From Coriaria nepalensis (Eukaryota; Streptophyta; Magnoliopsida; Cucurbitales; Coriariaceae): a stretch of DNA of 64,000 bases. A program made the translations under genes and the position numbers. The DNA is taken from NCBI GenBank assembly GCA_027186245.1, contig CP114484.1, forward strand, positions 13,650,001 to 13,714,000, written 5' to 3'. The notes beneath the pieces are model-generated. The model was given only the letters and a program-made list of their open reading frames with translations, did no database searches and was not told where the DNA came from. This document shows positions 11,590-23,478 of the stretch, one piece after another (positions within the stretch are counted from its first letter, which is position 1; every line of letters starts with the position of its first letter).

Positions 11590-13096
11590 GATAGCAGAAT
11601 GCCAGTTTTCTCGAATCAAGATCGAATCAAACAAAGAAAAACAAAGGAATCGGAAGCTATATAGAATTCAAGAAACCGGCAATGCTTATTGATCTGTCAC
11701 TTTATTACGAAATCGAAACTGAAATTTGAAAAATAAAATAAAATGGAAAAAAGAAAAAGGGCAAGGGGCAACGACTCCAATCTTCAAAAAGAGGAATCGA
11801 TCGCAGCGGAGATGGAACGAAGAAGAGGGATAAATAGCGAAACGTGTATGAAACTTGAAAAGCTTAATTAAAGGGATTATAAATTATGATAATGATTATT
11901 TATTATTCCAGAAATTTTGAGTGAGACTGAAGTTATCTTCGCTTCGTTCTACTGAAACAGACGATTCAGTTGCCACGCGTTACTTAAAGTGCGTTGCGTT
12001 TGGCGGGAATTTTGCTTTGACCGTTTGCTTTCACCTTTTTTCACTTCACTCTCTGACTTCCTTTTACAACCTCTATAGCAGCAACTAATAAACGCCGTTA
12101 CATATTTACCGGTTGATACATTCAATCTCATCTACTGTTTGAAACGCTTTTTTCCGATCCATTCGTTACAGTACTTAAATATCTCTTACTCATCATCACG
12201 TCGTTCTCTTTTTTCTTTTTCTTTACCTCCAGAACGTCATGTCGTATAACTCAATCCAGGAAAAGCGAGCAACACGAAGCACAAGTGGGTAATATAGAAA
12301 TATCTCGTCTCCAGAATCAGGAATATGCTCCGGCATTACCGTTGACTCATCTTGTGAGAAAACCGATCGGAGAATCGCCACTTTACTTACCACATGGTCG
12401 AGGCGACGTCGTTTCAGTCATAAGACAAAAAGAAAAAGCTGCCAGTTTGCCACTGAAGACAAGTAAGATGGGACGAAAAATACATGAAAGTCTACGTCAA
12501 GAAAATCGTTTTTTTTTTTTTGGGTCGTCGCTTTGATTACTGGTCTTCACTTAGAGTGGATCGTTCTGTCGGATCGAGTTCTATCATCCAATTGAGCTGA
12601 GTAGAGCTTTCATGAGGTCGATTTCAGGTAATTTCTGGAGCGAATTCTAGGTTGGTGGCGGGAGTTAGGGTTCTAGTCGAATTCTAGCTTGATAATAAGA
12701 CACTTACAGTGACTGAAGAAACGCGAGGGAGAAGAAATTCTCCAAGGAGTGAGATTTAGTCTTCATGCAAATTTTGGACATCCAGAAAGGCGAGACTGAT
12801 TGAGCAGGGAAGATATATTGATCAGGTATCTACAATCTAGATTTCTCCTTTTCTCTTTTGTTCAAATAGATTTTTTCTAATGGATGTCATGGTGCTAAAT
12901 ACTGGTTTCTAATTAATCGTTCTTGCTCTGCATTCGCTTTCCTTTATTTTGTTTGCTTGAAATGTAACGTGATCTATGTAGATTCACAATTGTTATTCTT
13001 TTCTCCGTAACTTTGCAAGATGCCCTGTTTCGGAAATTGATCTGATGCTATTATTTTTTCATTAAATTATTGTATGTTCGTAGACTTTCTCTGTAA
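11590..13096. promoter_or_regulatory. Divergent promoter of SEC14-nodulin and MAP kinase genes
   Basis: About 1.5 kb between divergent starts. The right half is the kinase leader: a donor at 12825/12826 (CAG|GTATCT) and an acceptor at 13083 mark a likely 5' UTR intron. Two short uORFs precede it: one at about 12612 (12 codons) and one at about 12764 (11 codons). The open frame at 12285-12536 is not convincing as a gene. Confidence 0.45.
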
Positions 13097-14308
13097 ATGG
13101 CTGCTCCTGTTGCTCCCCCGGATGGAATTGGATCTGAAGGGAAACATTACTACTCAATATGGAAGAACTTGTTCGAGATCGATACGAAATACGTGCCCAT
13201 CAAGCCTATTGGACGAGGTGCTTATGGTATCGTTTGCTCTTCCGTGAACAGAGACACCAATGAGAAAGTTGCTATTAAGAAGATACACAATGCCTTTGAC
13301 AACCGAACCGATGCAATAAGAACTTTACGTGAATTGAAGCTTCTTCAACATCTTCGTCATGAAAATGTGATCGCATTGAAAGATGTCATGATGCCTATTC
13401 ATAGAAGAAGTTTCAAGGACGTTTATCTTGTCTATGAACTCATGGACACTGATCTGCATCAGATCATCAAGTCTTCTCAACCTCTCACCAATGATCACTG
13501 CCAGTATTTCCTCTTTCAGGTGTCCAATTTTTCAGTGCCTCGTTTTGAATTTATCCACATTGGTGATTTGATTCTAAATGATTTTTTTTTTCCATTGCAG
13601 TTGCTTAGTGGCTTAAAGTATCTTCACTCAGCAAACATTCTTCATCGAGACTTGAAACCAGGGAATCTTCTTGTCAATTCAAACTGTGATTTGAAAATAT
13701 GTGATTTTGGATTAGCCCGAACTAGCAATGGCAAGGACCAGTTTATGACAGAGTATGTTGTAACACGCTGGTATCGGGCCCCAGAGCTTCTTCTTTGCTG
13801 CGACTATTACGGAACATCAATTGATGTGTGGTCTGTTGGATGCATCTTTGCAGAGCTTCTTGGCAGGAAACCTCTTTTTCCAGGTACAGAATGTTTGAAC
13901 CAGTTGAAATTGATTATCAACATACTTGGAAGCCAGAGTGATGAGGACTTGGAATTTATAGACAACACAAAGGCTAGAAAGTATATTAAGTCACTCCAGT
14001 ATTGTGTGGGGACCCCATTTTCTAGCCTGTATCCAACTGCTCATCCTTTGGCAATTGATTTGCTTCATAAGATGCTTGTTTTTGACCCATCAAAGAGAAT
14101 CAGTGTAGCCGAAGCTTTGCAACATCCATATATGTCGGCACTTTATGATCCGAGTCGACATACCGAAGCACAAGCGGCGGTTGATATTGAAATGGATGAT
14201 GACTTAGGGGAAGAGATTATTAGGGAGATGATGTGGAAGGAAATGCTGAATTACCATCCTGAAGTTGCTAAAGATGGTGCGGAAATGGGGCAGGTAGTGG
14301 TGGTTTGA
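13097..14308 (+). CDS. MPK7: Group C MAP kinase (MPK1/2/7/14 type)
   Basis: Two exons, 13097-13519 and 13601-14308, encode 376 residues. It is a complete Ser/Thr kinase. GRGAYGIV glycine loop lies near residues 39-46, VAIKK holds the ATP-binding Lys, HRDLKPGN is the catalytic loop near 156-163, and DFGLA follows. The activation loop carries the TEY motif at Thr191-Glu192-Tyr193. The MAPK insert and a C-terminal common-docking region are present. The N-terminal pattern (PPDGI...[20 protein letters not shown]) and [16 protein letters not shown] point to group C rather than MPK3/4/6. Group C kinases act downstream of MKK3 and are controlled mainly at the protein-amount level by stress and ABA. 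A single intron after FLFQ matches group C structure. Symbol given by family resemblance; MPK1, 2, 7 and 14 cannot be separated with certainty. Confidence 0.92.
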   Translation: MAAPVAPPDGIGSEGKHYYSIWKNLFEIDTKYVPIKPIGRGAYGIVCSSVNRDTNEKVAIKKIHNAFDNRTDAIRTLRELKLLQHLRHENVIALKDVMMPIHRRSFKDVYLVYELMDTDLHQIIKSSQPLTNDHCQYFLFQVSNFSVPRFEFIHIGDLILNDFFFPLQLLSGLKYLHSANILHRDLKPGNLLVNSNCDLKICDFGLARTSNGKDQFMTEYVVTRWYRAPELLLCCDYYGTSIDVWSVGCIFAELLGRKPLFPGTECLNQLKLIINILGSQSDEDLEFIDNTKARKYIKSLQYCVGTPFSSLYPTAHPLAIDLLHKMLVFDPSKRISVAEALQHPYMSALYDPSRHTEAQAAVDIEMDDDLGEEIIREMMWKEMLNYHPEVAKDGAEMGQVVVV

Positions 14309-15284
14309 ACTTTGAAGCTGTTCCCAGTTACTGCACTCAATGGGGTGCATGGATATATTTTTATTGCAATAACCATGTTTAATTTGAGGCTATCTATGTT
14401 GTACATGGGCTTGTTGTGGTTGGCTTTTCTACTTGGTTTTGTAAATTATGATCCGATACACTGATGAACAAAGGGAGCCTGTTCGCCAGGCTGTGAACTT
14501 ATACTGTAGCTGTATAGCACAGTTGGACAGATCCTGTGCATTTCCAAAGGCTGAAGATACTAGTAAGTTATTGGGCTTTGATGGGCTCATACGTGTAAAG
14601 TATTCCTGGACAGCCAACTAAACACTTTTTTGGTCATATATAAATATGGATCCTTCTACAGACATGATCGGTAGAGAATCTGAAGGGATAGATCGTAGAT
14701 GCTTCGTATATATTAATAGTAATGATGGCTCAGAACTTTTTAGGCTTATTATTGGTAGGACAGGAAGCTTCTCGAGCATGCACGAAAAGCAGCAATAACA
14801 TATATACGAAGTTGTATTGAATTATGCCATTATGGAATCTCCTTTCACACAGTTGCAGCATGCCAATTAATGTAAGGCAAGTAACGATATCATCATATAG
14901 AACATCTAGTTTCATTTCGATAGGCATAAAGATAATAGCTATGTTATTCTAACAACCCAGAAGGCTTTTTATTAATGTCGTGTCTCTGTCCGAACCAACC
15001 CGAAAGGGAAACCGTAAATTGTAATACAATACTGTATTGTGCATTGTTCATCTCTAAAATCAGCAAAATCAGCACTACTTGCACATGGATACTAATTGGT
15101 CGGTCGGGCTAATAAATTCCATTTAGCAGCATTAAGCAGATGGCCAATGGCCAATGGCAGGATGGCAGGAAGAACAAACTGAATATTCAGGGAGATATCT
15201 GTAGACCCCAATGAAATCTTCGATGAATCTTATTAATTAAATAATATGGTTGAGAAAATTTTGTCCTAAGATTGTGGATGTTGC
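14309..15284. other. MAP kinase 3' UTR and intergenic DNA
   Basis: No coding or RNA gene recognised. Confidence 0.5.
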
Positions 15285-15620
15285 TAGTATTAGTATTAGT
15301 ATTAGTATTAGTATTAGTATTAGTATTAGTATTAGTATTAGTATTAGTATTAGTATTAGTATTAGTATTAGTATTAGTATTAGTATTAGTATTAGTATTA
15401 GTATTAGTATTAGTATTAGTAGTAGTATTAGTATTAGTATTAGTATTAGTATTAGTATTAGTATTAGTATTAGTATTAGTATTAGTATTAGTATTAGTAT
15501 TAGTATTAGTATTAGTATTAGTATTAGTATTAGTATTAGTATTAGTATTAGTATTAGTATTAGTATTAGTATTAGTATTAGTATTAGTATTAGTAGTAGT
15601 ATTAGTATTAGTATTAGTAT
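15285..15620 (+). repeat. (TATTAG)n hexanucleotide microsatellite, about 56 units
   Basis: About 336 bp of near-perfect ATTAGT/TAGTAT hexamers. Two interruptions at about 15418-15423 and 15592-15600 have AGT repeated in place of ATT, each changing three bases without breaking the 3-nt phase. Because the unit is six bases, two plus-strand frames stay open (Ser-Ile and Val-Leu alternation). These are artefacts of the repeat, not genes. The unit differs from the plant telomere repeat TTTAGGG. Confidence 0.95.
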
Positions 15621-16400
15621 TGGTATGGCATGAATTAAGTGATCTATATTATTCTAATATATGAAAGTATTGAGAAATTCTTCAGAAGATCGGTGAAAAA
15701 TTCTTGAGTAGATCGGGTTCACGTCAATCCACGTCTATCCACAAATTTCTTAATAGTATATTCTCTTGATTCAAGAATATTCCGACCTATTTATGTCAAT
15801 GTTATTGATGGGGATAGCTTCCATGAAAGCTAACCTTCTCCTTATGAATCATGTGAACAAGTTTCTGTTCCCAGTTCCACTTCTCTTTATTAATCTCCAC
15901 CTGCGTAGTTAATTCATAGGATATTAAGAATTGATCTAAATAATTAGGGGGGAAAAAAAAAACCACAAAAACCACAAAAACATAAAACAGTCAAAAGGGG
16001 GCAGATAGTAAGTTGTATTTTTCACTTAAATTGTAAGAAGCAAGAGGGGGACGAAGTCGCTTTGATGCACCATCACACCATTTATTACATATTGCTTACA
16101 AATGGGACTCCGTAGAGGGACCACTTTATTGCTTGAAATTCACTATAAACAATATAGATATATATAGATATAGATAGTAAGCATGAATCAAACACCAGTT
16201 AAGCATATATGCACCAGTGAATATGAGATCTGATCTGATCTTATTATAAGATTTTTTTAACTTTCTTCGCATGATTCATTTCACTATACGATCCTTAAGA
16301 TGGGCCAAGGGTCAAAAATCTATATATCAGATGGCTAAATGCAAGTTGTTACGTAAATCATATGGTAAAAACACATCTTTTTTCATATCTTGTCTTTTTA

Positions 16401-16437
<37 letters not shown>

Positions 16438-16880
16438 CTTTAAAGATCTACGGCCACTTTCTTATGTTGGAAGTGAAAGATGGAAAAATATGTAATGAAA
16501 TTTTAAAAGGGTAGGTCTTCAATCTTTGTCAAAAGCATGAAATATGTTTTGGTTTTGTTTTTTCTTCCTTCCAGAAGTTCACATAAGAGACACAGGAAGC
16601 TACGTATTTACATACGTTAACTTCTAAACTGATTAATGCAAGATGTTAATGCATCTAATCTACGACCACCCATTTATTTTCCCTTTTTTTCTTACATTAT
16701 TTTTTTACACGATTTCTATATATATCCAAACTTAAATAATTGTAATAATAATAATAAGTAATTATTTATTTTTTACTATTATTATTATTATTATTAAAAA
16801 AAAAATTAAATCTTGATCAATCTAATCACAAACCTTTTTTAGTCTACAAATAAATCGTTATTATATTCACATCTTCTTGG
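15621..16880. other. Intergenic DNA upstream of the bZIP gene
   Basis: No gene seen. It contains a 33-base T run at 16403-16435 and several short A/T tracts. Confidence 0.5.
16403..16435 (+). repeat. Poly(T) tract
   Basis: Thirty-three consecutive T bases. On the minus strand this could be the poly(A) tail scar of a retroposed copy, but no source gene body is recognisable next to it. Confidence 0.9.
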
Positions 16881-16889
16881 TCTATAAAT
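16880..16889 (+). promoter_or_regulatory. Likely TATA box of the bZIP gene
   Basis: TCTATAAATT lies about 640 bp before the main ATG. It is followed by a CT-rich stretch, consistent with a long pyrimidine-rich leader that includes the uORFs. Confidence 0.5.
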
Positions 16890-17142
16890 TGGTCCCGTCA
16901 GGGCTCTCCCATTCCCTTCCCTCTTCGCCAATTTTCTTCCCTCCTCCTCTCTGTATACTTTTTTATCATGCTCCGCCATTTCTCCTCTTTACTTTTCTCT
17001 CTTCTATCTTCATAATTGCCCTTCTGTTTGGTTTTCTCGTTCACACAAAATCGATACCCATTTCAACTTTTTCTTTCCTCCTTACTGTTTTTTTTTTTTT
17101 TTTTCTTTTTCTTTTTCTTGATTTACCTCGTGCGTTAAATTG

Positions 17143-17181
17143 ATGCAGAACCTACTGTTCTTAATGTTCGAGATCGACTAA
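17143..17181 (+). CDS. Short upstream ORF 1 in the bZIP leader
   Basis: Twelve codons plus stop (MQNLLFLMFEID), ending 6 nt before the ATG of the sucrose-control uORF. In S1-group bZIP transcripts additional short uORFs of this kind modulate access to the conserved uORF. That role is inferred from the family. Confidence 0.45.
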   Translation: MQNLLFLMFEID

Positions 17182-17187
17182 ATTTTG

Positions 17188-17313
17188 ATGTCTCCAGTTG
17201 TGAGCGAAATTCTCCGGTCTGGGTTTATTATAGATTCGTCCCTAAGGCGCAGGACCCACTTAGTTCAATCCTTCTCTGTTGTCTTCCTCTACTGGTTCTA
17301 CGTTTTCTCATAG
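17188..17313 (+). CDS. Conserved sucrose-control peptide uORF (SC-uORF)
   Basis: A 41-residue upstream ORF beginning MSPVVSEILRSGF and ending RRRTHLVQSFSVVFLYWFY followed by VFS and TAG. This matches the SC-peptide uORF of S1-group bZIPs (bZIP11, 2, 44, 53, 1; CPuORF homology group 1). In Arabidopsis, high sucrose makes the nascent peptide stall the ribosome near its C-terminus and represses the downstream bZIP (sucrose-induced repression of translation). The C-terminal block that causes stalling is fully present. The stop lies about 210 nt before the main ATG. Confidence 0.95.
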   Translation: MSPVVSEILRSGFIIDSSLRRRTHLVQSFSVVFLYWFYVFS

Positions 17314-17522
17314 ATCTTAACTCTCCTCGAGAATACGCATATCAACATATATTAATAATCATATATACCTAATCTACTAGTTACGCAAGTAATCATCAAG
17401 AACACCCACAAAAATAAAAAAAATAAAAAAAAAAAGTAATTATTATCACTATCTGGGTCCTGCGTGTAATTAAGTTTAAGTGTTTATCTACGTGATATTA
17501 TATTATATTAGTTAATATAAGA

Positions 17523-18047
17523 ATGGTGGGTTCGTCTAGTTGTGGAAATTCGTCAGGTAATATGAGTCAGATTCAGAACTGTGCAGGAGGGTCAGAAACA
17601 GAGTCAATGTTACACGCTTTAATGGAACAGAGAAAAAGAAAAAGAATGCAATCGAACAGAGAATCGGCAAGGCGTTCTAGGATGCGTAAACAGCAGTACA
17701 TGGACGAACTGATGGGCCAAGTTACAGACCTAAGCAAGCAAAAAAATCAAATTCTTGCCAGATTAAACATCACGAGGCAACAGTATCTCGATCTGGAGTC
17801 AGAAAATTCCATTTTGAGAGCTCTGGTATTGGAACTGAGCCAGAGACTGCAGTCGCTTAATGAAATCCTCAGCTTCGTCAACTCGTCTACTGCTGCTGCT
17901 GCTGCTGCTATTAATGTTGATTATGAGGTTGTTTTGAATGACTCTGCTGATCCACTTCTTCAAACTAGTTCAGTTGGTCATAGCTTTAAGATGATGAACC
18001 CCTTTAGTTTACTTTACGTCAATCAGCCAATCCGTGGCTTCTTCTGA
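17523..18047 (+). CDS. bZIP44: S1-group bZIP transcription factor (bZIP44/bZIP11 type)
   Basis: Single exon, 174 residues, as is usual for group S. The N-terminus is Ser-rich. The basic region RKRKRMQSNRESARRSRMRKQ carries the invariant Asn45-x7-Arg53 DNA contacts, and a leucine zipper of many heptads follows (about 60-120). It binds ACGT and ACTCAT elements, usually as a heterodimer with group C bZIPs, and controls sugar, energy and amino acid metabolism. The C-terminal half has a short Ala run from a GCT repeat and ends PFSLLYVNQPIRGFF, close to other S1 members. Translation is expected to be sucrose-repressed through the SC-uORF upstream. Symbol chosen from the neighbourhood (BELL, GT4, DREB2D, WAT1), which in Arabidopsis surrounds bZIP44; sequence alone supports S1 group. 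Confidence 0.9.
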   Translation: MVGSSSCGNSSGNMSQIQNCAGGSETESMLHALMEQRKRKRMQSNRESARRSRMRKQQYMDELMGQVTDLSKQKNQILARLNITRQQYLDLESENSILRALVLELSQRLQSLNEILSFVNSSTAAAAAAINVDYEVVLNDSADPLLQTSSVGHSFKMMNPFSLLYVNQPIRGFF

Positions 18048-20614
18048 TATGTTTCTTTACTAATCTCTCTCTCGAACCTTGTAAATGGTTGGACGAGAGG
18101 GAGAAGAACGATAATGGTAGTCAGGTCTTGAGTTCAGAAGATTTAAAGGGGTTGTGCTGTATGTGGTCGTGTGATTCTGTAATATAATCATCAATTATAG
18201 TATTAATTATGATCACTAATTGTCTCACGGTAAATATTCTTCTCTTTTCTTTAATCTACACCATCCTCATAAATGTCTCATAAACGATCTTGAACTAAAC
18301 TTAATTCGTTACGAAAACTCGGGACCATTGAAAGTTGGGGACTACTGAAATCTCTTTCGTTTCTTCGCCATCGATCTGTACAGAAAGTTCTCATGATTAG
18401 ACTAATTAATGAGTTATATTGATAAATACACTCCTCATCTTTTATTTTTTTAGTGTCACATTATGAACATTGCGCCAAGGACTCAAAGACGATACAATAT
18501 CTTTGTCATGTTCAATGCATTTGGATACAAGTTTCCGACATGAATTAGATTATTGATTTTAACATTATTGTATATTCAATTCAGCCCATACGTATATACT
18601 AAATGAAAATGAAAATAAATATAAAAAAAAGAAAACAAAAAGAAGCACACTGGAATATTCCAATCCAAGCAAGTAAGAGTGTGTCCAAAACTCAAACGTT
18701 TGTCTCATTTTGAAAATGAGTTGCAGGTAAAGGCAATGATCATGGCCCTGTAAAACGGGATAAAAGGTAGAACACAAATCGAGAGGAAGTGGGCGTGAAT
18801 TTTAGGTAAGCACTAAATAATAATTACATCAAGTCTAAGGACTAAGAGGAAAGAAAAAGAAGGGGATGATGAATTTTCCTCTTCATTGCACTTTTTCCTA
18901 CAGTTGGCTTACTTTGATTGCATGTTAGGAAAAGCCTTCTTATTATATATCTATCTGTATATATATATATGCAGGAAAGGCATATGAGATATGAGATCCA
19001 ACCCCATATTTTGATTGAAACCCTTCCACGACACGTAGAAATGCTGTGCTTTTCTTCTTACATAAGAGACTGGAAGAAACCGGATATGGAGCGTGCTTCA
19101 TTGGTGCGTGTATATTAATGAAGACCGTTCATGTAAGATCGGAAGGTTAAAAATATGTCCACATCATCAACGTGAATAGTAACATATATTATATATTATT
19201 ATTTGAATTAATTGGTGTTTTTATATGAGGTGGAGTCCACCGCGATTTTGTTAATAAGGTGAAATCTTTCTACTCGAAAACAGGAATCATGTTCGCCATC
19301 TTCAGTTTGGGGTCAGAAAATAAGCGAAAAGGGGATCGTGATTTTGGTGAAAGGAAGGGCCAAGTAACTTGAGCTTTAGTTTGTTCTAAGTGCATGTCCA
19401 ACCTTAAAATAACAAAGAATCTTATTAATTGATAGGTCCTTGCAGACAAGGAACCAACTAAGTTACTGATTCATGGCTTTCCAACCATCGACATCTCGCA
19501 CTTTATTTTGTCAAGTTATATTTGTGTGGATGTGATGGAGAGTTTTTACAACTTTCTTGGCATTTTTCATGACCCACAGAATGATGATCATGATCGAGAT
19601 AACGAGAAATTCTTGAATAAACTGAATCTACGATGAACCGATTTATCTCTAACACATTAGTTTTACACCATCACATCATGCATCACATCAATCTTATTTA
19701 TGATTAAAATAAATTAATCCACCATAAATATATTTTACTTAACAAATTCTCATAAATCTACTATCTTTGTCCACAATGCTTCACTAATCACTATCCACTT
19801 TGTTTTTTGTTTTGCAAAGTAAAACCCGAAAGGCAAATCATATACTTCACTTTTATATATATAATCAACCTTAAGAGGCTTTTAATCAATCGACTGGAAT
19901 GCATGAAAGACAACGAAATACTCCATAATATTTGTAACAATCAATCTTCCCTTTAGTGTATTAAAAAGGCAGTCGGAAAAGCATGAAAAGCAACATGTAT
20001 GAAATAGCATGGATACAAATATAACTTGACAAGTAAATGCCAGACAACACATCAAAGATGTCGCTTCACACGTTGTTTCAACTTGGAACTTAAGAATACT
20101 GAAACAATGAAATTTGTTATTCAGAGCATTAGTTATATGCGAATTTTCACAGGATATATTTCTCTGCCTAAAACAGGAATCATGACACATGACACGTGAA
20201 AATCCTCTAGTATAATAGAGGGTAAAGAAGCACTATTTGCCTAACAAAACATGTCAAGTTGAGTAAAATTTACCAGTTTTAAGTTCTGTCAAACAGAATA
20301 TTCTACTCTATCTGGCCTCCATACCCCCCCATCAGTGATTTGTATCCTATCATCCACTTTACTAGACTTTGTTTTCAGAAGTTACCACATTATGAAGAAA
20401 CTGTAATAGAGTCCTGGCCATTGTTCCAACAACTTCAATCAAAACATAGTCTATTGCAATCATGATATAATATCCATACAAGGATTCCCATTAATGAGAA
20501 CAAAACTTCAAACTACTTAACAAGTAATCATACATTTCTGGTATGAGGGGGGTAAGAAGAAATTACACATACAAATAGCATATGCAAATAAAAAAGTCGA
20601 CTCTTAATACTTCC
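18048..20614. other. 2.5-kb intergenic DNA
   Basis: bZIP 3' UTR on the left and TIC20 3' UTR on the right. Open frames at 18918-19118 and 19882-20190 are short and resemble nothing known. Confidence 0.5.
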
Positions 20615-21509
20615 TTAATCGTATGGAATTTGGATATAAGCAGCATCACAAGCGAAAGGAACATCGGCATACATACCAGCCAAAGCACAACGGATGCACT
20701 CCAAAACAGTAAAAAGGTAAGCAAAAGCCACAGCAGTCCACAAGTGCATCCCAACTTTACCCCAATAGACGGCCAGTGGCATCCACTGGCTCACAGTCCC
20801 AATCACCTGCAGAGCAATCTCCAATAACATACCCATCACCACATGGAATCTAAAGAAGTGGGGCCACTCTTTCCGCCTTACAACACCTAGATACGCAACA
20901 AAAAAGTAGGCAATCAAGAACCAACTAGGCAAGCTCCCAATAGCCGTGAGGAAGGGATATGTCATGAATTCAAAATTTTCCAGAAATGGGTGGAGATGAT
21001 ATGCTGTTTCTGCATACATCCAAGTCTCATGGAGGGGCATTAGATAGGGGAGACAAGCTAAGGTCCTCCACCACCATCTTGGCTTTCTGGTCATTGGAGG
21101 GTAGCGATAACTATAGGGTACATCCTTAGATGCTTGAGGGGTGATAAGTGATTTGGATCGCCCAGGTAACCGTGGGATAGTATTGAACAAGCTGCCTAAA
21201 TTATGATTTGAAGGGTGGGTGGATGCTGAAGACAGGTGTAATGGTGGGATACCTGATATTAACAATGAATCAGAACACGTAGAATATGCAATTATTTAAC
21301 AATGCAATAAACATGTTCAAGCTTTTCCATATACCTCCAGAAAACTGCAATTTATTCTCTGGATTAGGTCGCCATGAATTCCTATAGCTTGAAAGGGGGA
21401 TCTTGAGCGGAAGACGAGGAAGAACTGCTGAGGCAGAGGGGGTGGGATTATAGAACCTGGAATTCATGAAAGTACATCCAGGGAGGCTAATGCTTCCATG
21501 AAGAAACAT
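20615..21509 (-). CDS. TIC20: TIC20 chloroplast inner-envelope translocon protein
   Basis: Two coding exons, 21335-21509 and 20615-21252, encode 270 residues. The first 105 or so residues are Ser/Pro/Arg-rich with few acids, a plastid transit peptide. The mature part begins near YRYPPMTRKPRWWWRTLACLPYL, the signature of TIC20-I/-IV, and has four predicted membrane helices. It ends CIRCALAGMYADVPFACDAAYIQIPYD-type sequence, as expected. TIC20 is a channel component of the TIC complex that imports nuclear-encoded proteins. The Arabidopsis TIC20-I and -IV forms differ slightly and I do not choose between them. The ATG at 21509 follows a likely 5' UTR acceptor at 21521; an ATG at 21536 would only work without that intron. 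It shares a promoter region with the RING gene. Confidence 0.9.
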
Positions 21510-23478
21510 ATCCAGGTGCCTGATTGAAACCAACATAAATGACCGTGAAAATGAATCCTGTGTTCAAGTACTAAGTATTCACAATGTAGGATAAACTTGT
21601 TGAAGCTTGAAAGCGCGAATGTAGCATAAGAACTCACGAATATATGTATGCAGGAAAATGACATCCAATGTAGTAAAACTGTGCAGCAAGGCAAGGAAGC
21701 TTACGCATGCTACTAGTAATTCATAAACTCTGATCATTTTCAGTTAAAATTTTCCGAAATTCAAATGTAATCTAGGATTTAGGAAAAGGCCACAATTGGA
21801 GCAACATATAGAATGAACTCGCGGTTTGTCCTCAGTTTCATCCAGGATAAGATTGACTATGAGGATAAAGAAGATAGAGCCGTGGAAACGTACAAATTCA
21901 GAAATGGAGTAAGCTAAATCTCAGATGACTTACTTTACAGGGCCAGAACGAATCCGAGCCAAAATTTTAGCTTATTTCTGCTAATTTTTCTTCATTTTCA
22001 TCTTCGTCCTCTACCTTTTTCTTCAAAATGTCCGGAAGCTACCAAAAGGAGCCCTATCTGCAGACATCTACTTCATTGCTTATCTGGTCTCAGGTATTCA
22101 GGTTCGGGTCCAGTAAGTTACGCTCCAAGCTCTGAAATCCAGCCCAAATTCACCCAAAACATTTGGGCTCAGAAAAAAAGCAGCCCAACTTGGAAGGCGT
22201 AGTGCGCACTCCACACAGAGGGAGGCATTCGTACTCTGATTTATTTTAGATAAATAAATATAAAAAGAAAAAGAAAAGGCAAAAGGGCAAAATGGGAAAA
22301 GAAGATAGGATTCTTATTTGGGTAATTCTTTGAATTTAATTTAAGTTTAAATTTTTATATAATATTTTAAATTTATTTAATAATATCATAAGATCTAATC
22401 ATTCTCTTAAAATTTATCATCTCTAAAGCGTGTGAGAATTTTTCTAAATTAAATATTAAAAAAAAAAAAGAAAAAGAAAAAAGCGAAAAGCTGAACATCA
22501 AACGTGGCGCAATTCCCAATGCAGTTTCCACTGCTCAAACGTCCCTTCCTTCCCCTCTTTTAACGATAACTGCGTTATAACGGTCGGCGTCTCTTTCCTG
22601 CCGCGAATTCAACAGAAAACTCACGTCGTTAACCCTCGCGCCGGATAAAAACTTTTCATCTTTTCATTGTCGAGGCTCTCTCCTTGAACGACGAAGACCG
22701 CGGCAAGAGCTCTGTTGCGTCTTTTTCTTTTCTGCTACCCCGACGTTGACAGTAAGACGGCTACTTCATTCAGTCGTAGAGTTTTGTGGTGTTTTCTTCT
22801 TCTTTTTTCATATTTGAATTGTGTCTCATTCATTCTGTTGGTGAAGACTCTCGTGCTTCAATGACCCGGTGAACCTGAGTTTTGTTTGCGAGCTGATCGT
22901 ATGTTTTGCGTCGTTTTCATGCAGAAGCTTATATTTCCTTTTTCTTTCTATGCCAAGTCTTTTGAGTCGTGATATTTTGGGATTTTTTTGTTGTTGCAAA
23001 CTCTGTGAAGCTAGATCTCTGTACTTTTCTGTGTAACAGGTTACGAACAGGTTTTGCCTCGATTTAAATTTTTTGAGAAAATGAATGTGGACAGTGGTGG
23101 CTGTATTTTCAATTGAATGTGGAATGTAGTTTCTGTATGACGATTCTCGTTGGCCTCTCATTACCTTAGCAGTTAGGTTCACGTTTTTTTTTTTTTCATT
23201 TCTCGTCTGTGCTTTTAGCATTTGGTTTCAAATGGGGATCAGTATTTTTTTTTTTTTGGTGACAGAAACAATGCATTTTGATTGTAATGATAGTAGCTCC
23301 TTGAGCTAGTTCCTATATCTTATGGCCAAATATCTGTAAGGTGCTCTCTGATCAGGAATATTGATGTTAATCGTATATTTTTTTTTTTTTTCCTTTTTGA
23401 AACAGGAAGAACTGGCATTGAAATCTATACTTTCAGTTTTGGAGTTCTTCCTATACACCCTCGTGCACGTGATTGATT
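21510..23478. promoter_or_regulatory. Divergent promoter and leaders of TIC20 and RING genes
   Basis: Between 22085 and 22205 are several GCCCA/TGGGC site II motifs. A TIC20 leader intron probably runs from 21933 (donor AAA|GTAAGT on the minus strand) to 21521. The RING leader intron probably runs from 22752 to 23405, the latter preceded by a T-rich tract. Open frames in the leader (such as 22826-23221 on the minus strand) look like T-rich leader shadows. Confidence 0.5.

Noticed and set aside
12285..12536. 83-codon open frame upstream of the MAP kinase
   Set aside because: It has no recognisable features, ends in a poly-Phe run from a T tract, and overlaps the shared promoter.
15285..15620. 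Interstitial telomere repeat
   Set aside because: The unit TATTAG is not TTTAGGG or a simple variant of it.
15285..15620. CRISPR array
   Set aside because: There are no spacers; it is an uninterrupted microsatellite in a plant genome.
15250..15664. Two long plus-strand ORFs of alternating Ser-Ile and Leu-Val
   Set aside because: They are translations of the hexanucleotide array; no promoter, start context or non-repeat sequence supports a protein.
22826..23221. 131-codon minus-strand ORF
   Set aside because: It is antisense to the T-rich leader intron of the RING gene; the Lys/Asn-rich composition follows from that.
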